Shown: positions 17,930-26,979 of the stretch, in pieces
How positions within the stretch are numbered: position 1 is the stretch's first letter
Layout: each line of letters starts with the position of its first letter
DNA from: Mesobacillus selenatarsenatis SF-1
Lineage (GTDB): Bacteria > Bacillota > Bacilli > Bacillales > Cytobacillaceae
Assembly: GCF_000813125.1 (NCBI RefSeq)
Contig: NZ_BASE01000012.1
Span: 1-64,000 of the forward strand
Reading direction: 5' to 3'
Length of the DNA: 64,000 nucleotides
Position numbers and translations under genes: made by a program
Notes under the pieces: generated by a model
The model's input: only the letters and a program-made list of their open reading frames with translations
Databases searched by the model: none
What the model was told of the DNA's origin: nothing

Positions 17930-17931
17930 CT

Positions 17932-18933
17932 TTAAGATTGTCTTATGATTAATTCGGGATCGACAAGAACTTTTTTGGACTCAGGATTTCCATTTATGAT
18001 ATCCAACAATAAGTATGCTGCCAGCTTCCCAAGCTTTTCTTTATCCTGTTTGACAGTCGACAATTTTGGGTCACTATAGCGGCATGCTTCAATATCATCA
18101 CAGCCAATCACCCTGATGTCTTCGCCGATGCGAAGACCGTGTTCACGAATCGCTTCCATTGCACCAAGTGCCATCATATCGGATGCCGCAAATACTGCTT
18201 TTGGATACGGCTTTTTTGCAAGGATCTTCTTCATGGCTTCATAACCGCTTTTTTCATAAAAATCCCCGAATTGAACCCAATCTTCGACAACCGGAATGCT
18301 AAATTGATTCATCGTTTTCAAGAAGCCATCTGTTCTCATGTCGGCCACCAGATTACCCTTGAATCCGCCAATATAGGCAATGTCTCGGATGGAGTTCAAG
18401 TACAGGTATTCAATGACATTGGCCGAAACCTTATAATTGTCTGTCAGGACATAACTGGAATTAGGTCCTTTCAGTGCAATATCCACACCGACACAAGGAA
18501 TTTCGCTTTGGTCAAGCTCGTAAACAACAGATTCGATCTCTTCACCTGAAATGATGAGACAGCCATCCACCTGATAATGTCTTGCTCTGGAAAGGTAATC
18601 ACCTAACTCTGTATTGAAATGTTCATTACTGAATATCAAAATATCGTAGCCCATGCTTCCAATAGTCTTTTTAAAAGAGTTGATAACCTCATTAAAAAAA
18701 GGGTTATTCAAATCAACACTTACATTACCAGCATAGATCAAACCAATTAGATTTGATTTCTTTGTTGCCAGTGATTTTGCCGAAAAGGTTGGCTGGTAGC
18801 CTGTGGACTGGATCACATTCATTACTTTATCTCTAGTCGCACTGCTGATTCCTTGATAATTATTCATGATTTTAGAAACAGTGGCCGGTGAAACCCCTGC
18901 CATCTTGGCAATTTCCCGAATCGTGAGTTTCAT
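17932..18933 (-). CDS. LacI-family transcriptional regulator
   Basis: 333 residues. N-terminal helix-turn-helix LTIREIAKMAGVSPATVSKIMNN with hinge region, then a periplasmic-binding-protein-like effector domain (about 60-330) with the typical IGLIYAGNVS and VIGCDDIEACRYSDP motifs. Its DNA target is probably the GAAACCGRTTTC palindromes at 17727, 24354 and 24619. It lies between the GH1 gene and the secreted hydrolase on the same strand and likely represses both until the sugar is present. The effector sugar is unknown. Confidence 0.92.
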   Translation of the reverse strand: MKLTIREIAKMAGVSPATVSKIMNNYQGISSATRDKVMNVIQSTGYQPTFSAKSLATKKSNLIGLIYAGNVSVDLNNPFFNEVINSFKKTIGSMGYDILIFSNEHFNTELGDYLSRARHYQVDGCLIISGEEIESVVYELDQSEIPCVGVDIALKGPNSSYVLTDNYKVSANVIEYLYLNSIRDIAYIGGFKGNLVADMRTDGFLKTMNQFSIPVVEDWVQFGDFYEKSGYEAMKKILAKKPYPKAVFAASDMMALGAMEAIREHGLRIGEDIRVIGCDDIEACRYSDPKLSTVKQDKEKLGKLAAYLLLDIINGNPESKKVLVDPELIIRQS

Positions 18934-19044
18934 AGTCGAATTCCAACTCCTAAACTATTACAGCTTCAAAAAAAGTTTAATTTAAGATAACACACTTTCA
19001 GAATAACGAAATGCAGCAGAAATAGCTATAGAACTTCTTCCAAA

Positions 19045-19058
19045 GTTGAAATTTCAAC
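19045..19058. promoter_or_regulatory. 14-bp perfect palindrome upstream of the LacI-type gene
   Basis: GTTGAAATTTCAAC, 112 bp upstream of the regulator start and 80 bp past the GH1 stop. It could be an operator or part of a weak hairpin. It is unlike the GAAACCGRTTTC sites. Confidence 0.3.
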
Positions 19059-19140
19059 CTATTCTGCCCGCAATTCCTGGAGTATGCCACACCGATCAAA
19101 ATTCTTTCGATTCACAGCCGTAATTGTTCGGTACATTTGT

Positions 19141-20484
19141 TTACACATCAAACCAACGATTGCGAATCGTTTGCTTAAACCAGTAAAAACTATCTTTCTT
19201 GATTCTTTCAAGCGTTCGGTAATTGACATACACAATTCCAAATCGCATGCTGTATCCTTCTGCCCATTCAAAGTTATCCATCAATGACCAGGAGAGATAC
19301 CCTTTGATATTCACGCCGGATTCAATGCTTCTGCTTAAGGAAGTGAGATGCTGCTTAAGGTAGGCAATGCGACGGTCATCCCTCACACGGCCTTCGACAG
19401 GTTCATCATTGTAGCATGAGCCATTCTCGGTAATATAGATTGGTACCTGACCATATTGCTCCGTCAGATAGGTCAGGACTTTATAAAAACCTTCAGGATA
19501 GATGTTCCAGCCAATATCTGTTTTCTCATAGCCCATATCAACAGGCTCAAGGTCAAATAATCCTGAGTTTTCCTTATATTTTGCTACACCGCCAGTATAA
19601 TAATTGATGCCGACAAAATCGATTGGCTGGCGGATGTCTTCCATATCTCCATCCAATATTGGAACATGGACTCCTTTTTTCGCAAACCAATCCACCATAA
19701 ACTGTGGATAGCTCCCCTTGAAAACAGGATCAAAGAACCACTCAATCAATTCTGCATTCCCGCGCTGACATGCAAGGACATCTTCTTCCTTATTACTGTA
19801 CGGCTCATACCATGTAACGTTCGGCGCATAGCCGATTTCACCATCAAGGCCAAGAGTACGGAATTTTTGAACTGTACGTCCGTGGGCAACATGCAAATGG
19901 TGAGCTACGTTCACTGCTAATTGCAGATCTTGGTTTCCAGGTGCATGTCTGCCCTCATAATTCGACAGGAACGATACACACCAAGGTTCATTAAAAGTAA
20001 TCCACTTGTTTACCTTTCCAGAGAATTCCTTAAACATCAGCTCAGCGTAATCCACAAAGGCATCAATCGTGTCCCTGTTATCCCAGCCACCTTGATCCTG
20101 CAATGCCTGTGGCAAATCCCAGTGATAAAGAGTAACCATCGGTTCGATGCCATTCTCCAGCAAGGCATCAACAAGCCTATGGTAATACGCCAGGCCCTTT
20201 TCGTTCACTTCTCCCCTGCCAACTGGAAAAACGCGCGGCCATGCGATGGAGAATCGATAGGTATCAATACCAAGATCTTTCATGATCGCTACATCTTCAT
20301 CCACTCGATGATAGCTGTCGCATGCAACTTCCCCGCTGTCTCCATTTACGACTTTACCGGGCGTTTCACAAAAAGTATCCCAAATGGATTTGCCTCTTCC
20401 ATCCTCTTTGGTTGCGCCTTCTATCTGATAAGAAGCAGTTGCAGCTCCCCACTTCATATTTGCAGGAAATTTAATAATTGTCAT
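19141..20484 (-). CDS. GH1 family beta-glucosidase / 6-phospho-beta-glucosidase type
   Basis: 447 residues, full length for GH1. Conserved pieces: FPANMKWGAATASYQIEGA at the N-terminus, the acid/base Glu in ITFNEPWC (about residue 165), and the nucleophile Glu in IYITENG (about 353), and WSLMDNFEWAEGY near the C-terminus. The partner is an ABC transporter rather than a PTS, so unphosphorylated beta-glucosides or short beta-glucan fragments are the likely substrates. No signal peptide; intracellular. Last gene of the five-gene transcript starting at 24289, 11 bp after the YesL gene. Confidence 0.93.
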   Translation of the reverse strand: MTIIKFPANMKWGAATASYQIEGATKEDGRGKSIWDTFCETPGKVVNGDSGEVACDSYHRVDEDVAIMKDLGIDTYRFSIAWPRVFPVGRGEVNEKGLAYYHRLVDALLENGIEPMVTLYHWDLPQALQDQGGWDNRDTIDAFVDYAELMFKEFSGKVNKWITFNEPWCVSFLSNYEGRHAPGNQDLQLAVNVAHHLHVAHGRTVQKFRTLGLDGEIGYAPNVTWYEPYSNKEEDVLACQRGNAELIEWFFDPVFKGSYPQFMVDWFAKKGVHVPILDGDMEDIRQPIDFVGINYYTGGVAKYKENSGLFDLEPVDMGYEKTDIGWNIYPEGFYKVLTYLTEQYGQVPIYITENGSCYNDEPVEGRVRDDRRIAYLKQHLTSLSRSIESGVNIKGYLSWSLMDNFEWAEGYSMRFGIVYVNYRTLERIKKDSFYWFKQTIRNRWFDV

Positions 20485-20495
20485 AGTCGTACCCC

Positions 20496-21128
20496 CTATG
20501 TGATGTCTGTGTTCAATTTATGTTGACTATTTTTGCCTTCTTCCCATTTCAATGACAGTTTATGGAACACACCATACATCATAAAAGCAAGCAAACTGCC
20601 ACAGAGTAAAAGGAAGAATGGAAAATAGTAGCTGACAATGAGAACAAGTAAGATCATTGCTAGAAATAACACCGTATAATTCAAATGCCCTAATGACAAA
20701 AGCAATGAATTTTTTACTGTATGAAAAAGACTTAGATCATAATGCACAATCAGGAGAAATAAATAGATCGAAGTAAAAACAAACAGCAACATAAAGAAAA
20801 CGAGCATCGTCAGAACAATACTTTTTCCGGTAAACTCATTTTGAAGAACAATTGCTAAATCCACCGAAATGATGGCAAAAAAGATTGTCCAAACAGCACC
20901 AAGACCGATACTCTTTTTGAAATTCATTTTAAACTCCTGAACAAACACCCTATAAACCCCTACATCCAGGCCTACTCGGATCCATTTCCTCACCGTCCCG
21001 AACAGGGCTGCTGTTGCCGGAAAAATCGTCATAACCGGCAAGCAGAACAGCAGCCATAAAAGGTTCAAAAGGACAAAAGACGTAAAAATAGTGATGATTT
21101 CATTGAACATATTCATTGTTTTATTCAT
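20496..21128 (-). CDS. YesL / DUF624 family membrane protein
   Basis: 210 residues with five or six membrane segments and the family's typical N-terminus (LLNLLWLLFCLPVMTIFPATAALFGTV). YesL proteins occur in operons with sugar ABC transporters and glycosidases; their role is unknown. It lies between MalG-type permease and GH1 genes. Confidence 0.88.
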   Translation of the reverse strand: MNKTMNMFNEIITIFTSFVLLNLLWLLFCLPVMTIFPATAALFGTVRKWIRVGLDVGVYRVFVQEFKMNFKKSIGLGAVWTIFFAIISVDLAIVLQNEFTGKSIVLTMLVFFMLLFVFTSIYLFLLIVHYDLSLFHTVKNSLLLSLGHLNYTVLFLAMILLVLIVSYYFPFFLLLCGSLLAFMMYGVFHKLSLKWEEGKNSQHKLNTDIT

Positions 21129-21155
21129 TCTGACACCACTCTCTGATACAATACT

Positions 21156-21992
21156 TTACTTGACAGCGCCTTCGGTCAAGCTTGAAATGAACAAACGGTT
21201 AAATAGCAGGAATATAATCACGAGCGGAACTGTCGCCCAGAATGTTCCAGATAGAATCATTCCATTATCACGTACATAGTTATCGATCAAACCACGCAAT
21301 GCAACCTGAATGGTCTGTGATTCTTCATCACGAAGGACAACGAGCGGCCATAAGAAATCATTCCAAACATACATGAACTTGATAATCGCCAATGTAGCAA
21401 ACGCCGGAATGATGATCGGGACCGTTATATTCCAGTACACACGGAAAATCGAACAGCCATCGATTTTCGCTGCCTCTATTAATTCGTCCGGAACATTGCT
21501 GCTAATGTATTGTCTCATCCAGAAAATACCGAATGCATCGATTAATCCTGGAACTATGATCGCCTTAAAATCACTCAGCCAATTTAATTTTGAAATGATG
21601 ATATATTGTGGAATCAATCCAAGCTGCGGCGGAATGATCATTGTCACAAGAATCATGACAAACAAAGCATTTTTACCCTTGAAGTGAAGCTTTGCGAAAG
21701 CAAAACCAGCCAATGAGCTGAGAATGAGCACCCCAATCGTCGTGATGGAAGCGACAATGAAGGTATTCCACATCGCTCCGAAGAAATCAATCGTATTCAA
21801 AACCTTTGTGAAGTTAGCAACCAGCTCTTTCCCTGGTAAAATGGCTGGCGGGATGCGATTGATCACCTCATTCGTATTCGTTGCCATTACAAACATCCAG
21901 TAAAACGGAAAGATCGAAAGAAGGGTAGCAATGACAAGAATCGAATACAAAAACGCCTTTGAAATGAATTGTCTGGAAGATTGTGATTTCAT
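21156..21992 (-). CDS. Sugar ABC transporter permease (MalG type)
   Basis: 278 residues from the ATG at 21990-21992 (GGAGG upstream). Six membrane helices and the EAA loop ELIEAAKIDGCSIFRVYWNITVP where the ATPase docks. The cognate ATPase gene is absent from this operon; a shared MsmX-type ATPase encoded elsewhere is the usual solution in Bacillus. It forms the channel with the MalF-type permease 13 bp upstream. Confidence 0.93.
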   Translation of the reverse strand: MKSQSSRQFISKAFLYSILVIATLLSIFPFYWMFVMATNTNEVINRIPPAILPGKELVANFTKVLNTIDFFGAMWNTFIVASITTIGVLILSSLAGFAFAKLHFKGKNALFVMILVTMIIPPQLGLIPQYIIISKLNWLSDFKAIIVPGLIDAFGIFWMRQYISSNVPDELIEAAKIDGCSIFRVYWNITVPIIIPAFATLAIIKFMYVWNDFLWPLVVLRDEESQTIQVALRGLIDNYVRDNGMILSGTFWATVPLVIIFLLFNRLFISSLTEGAVK

Positions 21993-22005
21993 GCTAATGC
22001 CTCCT

Positions 22006-22944
22006 TTATTTTCCGATCCTATTTGCAATGAAAACATTGATTGAAGATAGGACGACAATAATCAAGAATAGAATGATGGCTGTCGCCGAAGCTGTACCGA
22101 ATGCCATGTTATTGAACGCTTCACGGTATAGATAAAGCACAACCGTCAATCCTTCCTCTCGGTAAGTTCTGCCCACCATGATCAGCGGCTCTGTAAACAG
22201 CTGCAGTGCACCGATCGTCGATGTGAACACCGTCAGGATGATGATTGGTTTTAACATCGGGATGGTGATATATTGTATTTTCTGTCTTGTAGACGCACCA
22301 TCAATCGTAGCTGCTTCATACAGCTCAGAAGGGATTGCTTGTAATCCCGCAAGGTAAATAATCGTGTTGTAACCAACCCATCTCCAAAATACCATGGTCG
22401 AAATAGCAATTTTCAGTCCCCAATCACTTGTGGTCCAGTTAATCGGGTCCATTCCAAACCATCCAATAATGATATTGAATAATCCGAATGGCTGATCGTT
22501 AAACATAATTCCAAATACAATTGCCACAGCTACTGTTGAAGTAACATAAGGCATAAAGACCGAAACACGGAAAATACTCTTGTATTTGATTATGGCTGCA
22601 TTTAAAGCATACGCCAAAATGATACCAATCAATAACTGGGGAAGGGTTCCCAAAATCCACATAATCATTGTGTTAGAAAGTGATTTCCAAAATAAAGGAT
22701 CTGATAGAATTAAGTTGAAGTTTTTAAATCCGACATATTCCATTTCACCGAATCCATTCCATTTATGAAAGCCCAGATAAAAGCTGAAAAGGATGGGAAA
22801 TAACCCAAAGATGGCAAATAAGATGAAGAACGGGGAAATATATAAGTATCCAGCCAAAGCTTCTTTCTTCTTTTCAGTGAAAGAACGCTTCGTGCCTAAC
22901 GGATTCTTTTTCAAAGAAGCTTTTTCAGTATTCACACCAGTCAT
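22006..22944 (-). CDS. Sugar ABC transporter permease (MalF type)
   Basis: 312 residues, six membrane helices, EAA loop ELYEAATIDGASTRQKIQYIT. N-terminal cytoplasmic extension of about 30 basic residues (KNPLGTKRSFTEKKKEAL). Partner of the MalG-type permease. Confidence 0.93.
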   Translation of the reverse strand: MTGVNTEKASLKKNPLGTKRSFTEKKKEALAGYLYISPFFILFAIFGLFPILFSFYLGFHKWNGFGEMEYVGFKNFNLILSDPLFWKSLSNTMIMWILGTLPQLLIGIILAYALNAAIIKYKSIFRVSVFMPYVTSTVAVAIVFGIMFNDQPFGLFNIIIGWFGMDPINWTTSDWGLKIAISTMVFWRWVGYNTIIYLAGLQAIPSELYEAATIDGASTRQKIQYITIPMLKPIIILTVFTSTIGALQLFTEPLIMVGRTYREEGLTVVLYLYREAFNNMAFGTASATAIILFLIIVVLSSINVFIANRIGK

Positions 22945-22968
22945 GTTCTTTCTCCTTTCTAAGATTGA

Positions 22969-23001
22969 GAGCGGTCTATGTTTTTAACCATAGACCGCTC
23001 T
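22969..23001 (-). terminator. Hairpin between binding-protein and permease genes
   Basis: GAGCGGTCTATG ... CATAGACCGCTC, a 12-bp stem in the 64-bp gap. The T-tract is poor on the minus strand, so it probably acts as a partial terminator or mRNA stabiliser that keeps binding-protein output above permease output. Confidence 0.75.
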
Positions 23002-23008
23002 TGTCTTG

Positions 23009-24289
23009 TTACTGTCTGCCTATTTGCTTTTCAATACGCTCAACTGCTTTATTCCATTCTTTTTCTGGATCAGCTTTCTTCGTCGCTACATTTGTCAAAG
23101 CAGTCAAAATCTCAGTGTTTACGATCGCATAGTTCTTACCCATATAAACTGGCTTAACGCTCTTGGCAGCTTCAGCAAAAATCTTGGCTGTCGGCTGTCC
23201 ACTGAAGTATTCGTCAGTTGTTCCTAGGAAATCTTCATTTTCATAAACATCTGGTGTTGATGGAAACAAGCCCATGTCGTTAAAGGACTTCAATTGACTC
23301 TCAGGAGAAGTTAACCAAGAGATGAATTCCACAGCTTCTTCTGGGTGCTTGGATTCCTTTGGCACGGTCAGGAATGAACCTCCCCAGTTGCCTGCACCTT
23401 CAGGAATGTTTGTCAAAGACCACTTACCGCCTGCGTCAGGAGCATTGCCTTTAACAACACCCATCATCCATGCAGGAGCACCAGGCATAACTGCATAAGA
23501 ACCATCTGCCATTGCACTGCCCCATTCTGGAGTCCATAGAGAGTTCTTGCCGACTAGGCCTTCTTGAATCATTTTCGCAGTGTAGTCATAGGCATCTTTT
23601 ACAGATTCTTGAATGATTAATTCATCTTTTTCATTGAAGTAGTGCTCTGATTGCTGGTCACGCAAAGCGTTGAATACAAGCTCAGGGCTATCAGACATCG
23701 GCTTGCCTGTCTTTTCCTTTACCGTCTTCGCCATTTCGTAGAAATCTTCCCAAGTATTTAGTTTTGCTGAAAGCTCTTCAGGTTTAGTAGGAAGGCCAGC
23801 TGCTTCCAGGACATCAGTACGATAGAACATTGCAGTAGGACCGATATCAGTTGGGAATCCCATCTGGAAGGAACCATCAACACTCTGTCCTTGTTGCCAC
23901 TTCCAATCAAGGAAATTCTTTTCATACTCATCAGCACCGTATTCTTTTAAGTTATAGAAACGTTCGCTTGCTTCCTTGAACTTTTCCATTTGGCTGACTT
24001 CAATCATCGCGATATCAGGTGCACCGCTTCCAGCTGAGATGGAAGTGAATAGATTGTTGTGCATATCATTCAATTCGCCTTCATTCAGCTTTATTTTTAC
24101 ATTTGGATGGTCCTTTTGATATTCGTCAATCAGCTTCTGGTACCCTGTGCTTCCGAATACCCAGAAATCCAGGGTTACTTTCTCGTCACTGCCGCTTTTG
24201 CCTGATGAAGCTTTCTCATTGCTGTCGCTGCAGCCTACAAGGGAAAGTGCTAAGGCCCCCGCCGTTAACATGGATACAAATTTTTTCAT
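23009..24289 (-). CDS. Sugar ABC transporter substrate-binding lipoprotein
   Basis: 426 residues from ATG at 24287-24289 (GGAGG upstream; the longer frame is not preceded by a site). Lipoprotein signal ALALSLVGC with the lipidated Cys, then an extracellular-solute-binding domain (family 1): FWVFGSTGYQKLIDEY, GAPDIAMIEVSQ, FMTWLTSPESQ-like region near 320. First gene of the operon; captures the sugar for the two permeases. Confidence 0.93.
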   Translation of the reverse strand: MKKFVSMLTAGALALSLVGCSDSNEKASSGKSGSDEKVTLDFWVFGSTGYQKLIDEYQKDHPNVKIKLNEGELNDMHNNLFTSISAGSGAPDIAMIEVSQMEKFKEASERFYNLKEYGADEYEKNFLDWKWQQGQSVDGSFQMGFPTDIGPTAMFYRTDVLEAAGLPTKPEELSAKLNTWEDFYEMAKTVKEKTGKPMSDSPELVFNALRDQQSEHYFNEKDELIIQESVKDAYDYTAKMIQEGLVGKNSLWTPEWGSAMADGSYAVMPGAPAWMMGVVKGNAPDAGGKWSLTNIPEGAGNWGGSFLTVPKESKHPEEAVEFISWLTSPESQLKSFNDMGLFPSTPDVYENEDFLGTTDEYFSGQPTAKIFAEAAKSVKPVYMGKNYAIVNTEILTALTNVATKKADPEKEWNKAVERIEKQIGRQ

Positions 24290-24353
24290 ACGTATTGCCT
24301 CCAAATCTATAAATTTTTTTACTGATAGGTTTTCCATAGAATGATTAATTTGC

Positions 24354-24365
24354 GAAACCGGTTTC
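24354..24365. promoter_or_regulatory. LacI-family operator, site 2
   Basis: GAAACCGGTTTC, a perfect 12-bp palindrome 65 bp upstream of the binding-protein start codon. Confidence 0.75.
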
Positions 24366-24460
24366 CAAACTAACGAAAAAATTTGGAAAGGTTTTCTCTG
24401 GTTTGTACTATGCTAATCTAAAAGACTATTAAATCAACATATAAACACAATCCATTCAAC

Positions 24461-24474
24461 GGAAAACGCTTTCT
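24461..24474. promoter_or_regulatory. Candidate cre (CcpA) site
   Basis: GGAAAACGCTTTCT, close to the cre consensus; 172 bp upstream of the binding-protein gene. Confidence 0.45.
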
Positions 24475-24618
24475 TCATTTACATAGTACACCCCATTTTC
24501 TGAAAAATCAACCCACTTTCTTAGTCGTAATAATTTAGACACATATAAAAATATCGTATTTCTTACTGTTTTAAAGTGTATTTACAACAAAAAACGGCTA
24601 TTTTTGTCCATATTCTGC

Positions 24619-24630
24619 GAAACCGATTTC
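24619..24630. promoter_or_regulatory. LacI-family operator, site 3
   Basis: GAAACCGATTTC, 265 bp from site 2 (start to start). Two sites at this distance could allow DNA looping. Confidence 0.65.
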
Positions 24631-24783
24631 TATAGGAGCATAACTTTTAATAAATAACAAAGATGAATGATGTAATAGTATGGAAATAGACGGTGCTTCT
24701 CGATAGAAGCTAAGTTTTGTATATTAATATATAAACCTGTCTTTCGCTAACATTCTTTGTCGACAATATATAGCCATCTATCT

Positions 24784-24807
24784 AGTGAACTGAAGGTTCA
24801 CTTTTTA
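24784..24807 (+). terminator. Orphan plus-strand terminator-like hairpin
   Basis: AGTGAAC, loop TGAAG, GTTCACT, then TTTTT. No plus-strand gene precedes it, so it could end a short non-coding transcript. Confidence 0.5.
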
Positions 24808-24857
24808 TGCTGCATGTATTCAGGCATATTTTTTAATCTTCGTTTTTACCAAAAAAA

Positions 24858-24882
24858 AGAAGACCGATCGTTCCGGTCTTCT
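24858..24882 (-). terminator. Intrinsic terminator, minus strand
   Basis: AGAAGACCG ... CGGTCTTCT with eight T directly after it on the minus strand. It lies 108 bp beyond the proS terminator; no gene between them was recognised. Confidence 0.8.
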
Positions 24883-24989
24883 GGTTCGAATATTATTAAT
24901 TCATCAAGGCAAATCGTTTGGAACTTCGCAGACTTCGTAGAGCCGTAATAGCTTTGACGAAACTGTAGCAATAGGATTGTTATTTTTAA

Positions 24990-25020
24990 GAAGCATAGGG
25001 GTGTTCAATAACCCCTGCTT
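24990..25020 (-). terminator. proS terminator
   Basis: AAGCATAGGGGT, loop, ACCCCTGCTT about 45 bp past the proS stop. Confidence 0.8.
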
Positions 25021-25062
25021 CCTCATTATCTTAATGGATTTGAGGTCTGCCCTGTGCTTCCC

Positions 25063-26499
25063 TTAATAAGCGCGTGCAAACCAGACGGTGTGTTTTGATT
25101 CGCTGCCACAATGGATGCATGTTTGTTTTTCTGCTGGTGGGTTGAATGGTATGTTTCGTGTTGTGAATTTTGTTTTTTCTTTTACGCTTGCTTCACAAGC
25201 ATCGTCTCCGCACCAGCCTGCCAAAACCCATCCTGGGATGGATTCACTTGTCTGAGCCTCTGCAATATGCTGTTCGAGCTGTTCCATAGTATCGATATGG
25301 GTATGAGAATTTTCTTCACGGAACGATTTTGCTTTTTCGAACAGACGAGTCTGCATCGTTTCAAGTTCGTTTTTAACTTTTTCGACCATGGATTCTAATG
25401 GCACAGAAATTTTCTCATCCATATCCCGAGCCTTCATCAAGCCCTGATTTTGATCTAAATCGCGCGGACCTAGTTCAATACGGACCGGAACACCTTTTAA
25501 CTCCCACTCATTGAATTTATATCCTGGTGATTGATCGGAATCATCAAGTCGAACGCGAATGCCTTCTGCTTTTAGAGCGGCAAAGATCTCATCCAGTTTC
25601 TCGATGATGGCCGGGTTCTTTTTCCATGGACCAACCGGGATCAGGACCACTTGTGTCGGCGCAATTCTTGGCGGCAGTACGAGACCCTGTTCGTCTCCAT
25701 GGACCATGATGACAGAACCAATCAAACGAGTTGATGTACCCCAGGATGTTGTATGCACAAATGTGTGTTTGTTTTCTTTATTCAGGTATTTAATATCGAA
25801 TGCTTCCGCAAATTTCGTACCCAGGTAGTGGGATGTACCTGCCTGGACGGCTTTTCCATCCTTCATCATTGCTTCGATCGAATAGGTGTCAACCGCGCCT
25901 GCAAATCGTTCAGACGGCGTTTTTTGGCCATCATAAACTGGAATCGCAAGCAATCCTTCGACAACTTCCTTATAAATATTCAACATTTGCATCGTTTCCT
26001 TGCGTGCATCTTCCTCGTCTACATGAGCAGTGTGACCCTCCTGCCATAAAAACTCAGAGGTGCGGATGAATGGGAGTGTTTTCTTTTCCCAGCGGAATAC
26101 ATTTGCCCATTGATTTATCAGAACTGGAAGGTCCCGATAACTTTTAATCCAATTTGAATACAGATGCCCAATCATCGTTTCCGAAGTTGGCCTCAATGCC
26201 AGACGTTCTTCTAATTGCTCTCCTGCAGCTTCAGTAACCCAAGGAAGTTCTGGCGAGAATCCTTCAATATGATCCTTTTCCTTTTGGAAGAAGCTTTCTG
26301 GAATCAACATAGGGAAATAAGCATTGCGGTGGCCTGTTTCCTTGAACCGTTTGTCCATTTCCGCCTGAATATGTTCCCAGATTTCATAGCCATCCGGTTT
26401 AAAGGCAATACAGCCGCGAACCGGGGTGTAATCAAATAATTCCGCTTTTTGAATCGTTTCAATATACCATTTTGTAAAATCATTTGTTTGCTGTGACAT
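25063..26499 (-). CDS. proS: Prolyl-tRNA synthetase, archaeal/eukaryal-type
   Basis: 478 residues from ATG at 26497-26499 (GGAGGAG upstream). Class II synthetase core with motif 2 region FRWEKKTLPFIRTSEFLWQE and motif 3 around VRIELGPRD, an anticodon-binding domain, and the C-terminal zinc-binding-like domain ending FARAY that marks the short archaeal/eukaryal ProRS (no editing insertion). It charges tRNA-Pro. The upstream T-box couples expression to uncharged tRNA-Pro. Many Bacillaceae also carry a longer bacterial-type enzyme; this may be the second copy. Confidence 0.95.
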   Translation of the reverse strand: MSQQTNDFTKWYIETIQKAELFDYTPVRGCIAFKPDGYEIWEHIQAEMDKRFKETGHRNAYFPMLIPESFFQKEKDHIEGFSPELPWVTEAAGEQLEERLALRPTSETMIGHLYSNWIKSYRDLPVLINQWANVFRWEKKTLPFIRTSEFLWQEGHTAHVDEEDARKETMQMLNIYKEVVEGLLAIPVYDGQKTPSERFAGAVDTYSIEAMMKDGKAVQAGTSHYLGTKFAEAFDIKYLNKENKHTFVHTTSWGTSTRLIGSVIMVHGDEQGLVLPPRIAPTQVVLIPVGPWKKNPAIIEKLDEIFAALKAEGIRVRLDDSDQSPGYKFNEWELKGVPVRIELGPRDLDQNQGLMKARDMDEKISVPLESMVEKVKNELETMQTRLFEKAKSFREENSHTHIDTMEQLEQHIAEAQTSESIPGWVLAGWCGDDACEASVKEKTKFTTRNIPFNPPAEKQTCIHCGSESKHTVWFARAY

Positions 26500-26532
26500 G
26501 TTCTTCTCCTCCTGAAAAATCAAATAGAAAAT

Positions 26533-26770
26533 AAAAAAGCATAAATAGTCCTTAATAAGGACGTCTTTATGCTAATAGACGTGGTACCACCTTAGTTCGA
26601 CATTCATAGAATGTCCTCTAAACGTTGGTATCGGAACGACCCGGTTAGTTTTTCGCTAACATCTCCGTGGCAGGGTTCAATAAGGAGGGGTGATATAGCT
26701 TTCAGCCAAGGCTATATTCTCTGGATTCACAATCCTTATTTACTTGATCACTTCATTGATTACATATTTA
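26533..26770 (-). promoter_or_regulatory. T-box leader of proS
   Basis: The minus strand carries the T-box motif AAGGTGGTACCACG (plus 26580-26593), followed by a terminator hairpin (26533-26572, AGCATAAA..GTCC/GGAC..TTTATGCT, then a T-run). A Pro codon (CCC or CCT, plus 26672-26675) lies in a GAACCCTGCC context fitting the specifier loop. Uncharged tRNA-Pro would stabilise the antiterminator. Confidence 0.92.
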
Positions 26771-26979
26771 TAAATTAATATATCAAGTTTCTCGCAGTAA
26801 TTCAATAGAAGCATAGGGAGGTACCTTTTGCTTCGAAACACAGTGACAACAGTAACTGAAAACCGGTGATTTATTGAATGAGAAGGAGCCTATTCTACTG
26901 CAATTTTACCAACAGAAAGAGAAGCACCGGGTACATCCTCATTGATTAGCTTTTCTACTGACGCCTTGTATGATCGTGT

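Larger units (their letters stand above)
17226..17931. other. Regulatory intergenic region, 706 bp
   Basis: Upstream region of the secreted protein gene. It contains a LacI-type operator (17727-17740), a cre-like site (17568-17581) and the LacI gene terminator (17906-17929). A 64-codon plus-strand frame at 17641-17835 spans the operator and is not believed. Confidence 0.6.
24290..25062. other. Regulatory intergenic region, 773 bp
   Basis: Promoter region of the sugar operon with two LacI-type operators and a cre-like site. It also holds an orphan plus-strand hairpin (24784-24807), a minus-strand terminator (24858-24882) with no recognisable gene before it, and the proS terminator (24990-25020). 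No credible ORF seen. Confidence 0.6.

Noticed and set aside
24757-24948. 63-residue plus-strand ORF in the proS-sugar operon gap
   Set aside because: It spans two terminator hairpins and has no protein-like features.
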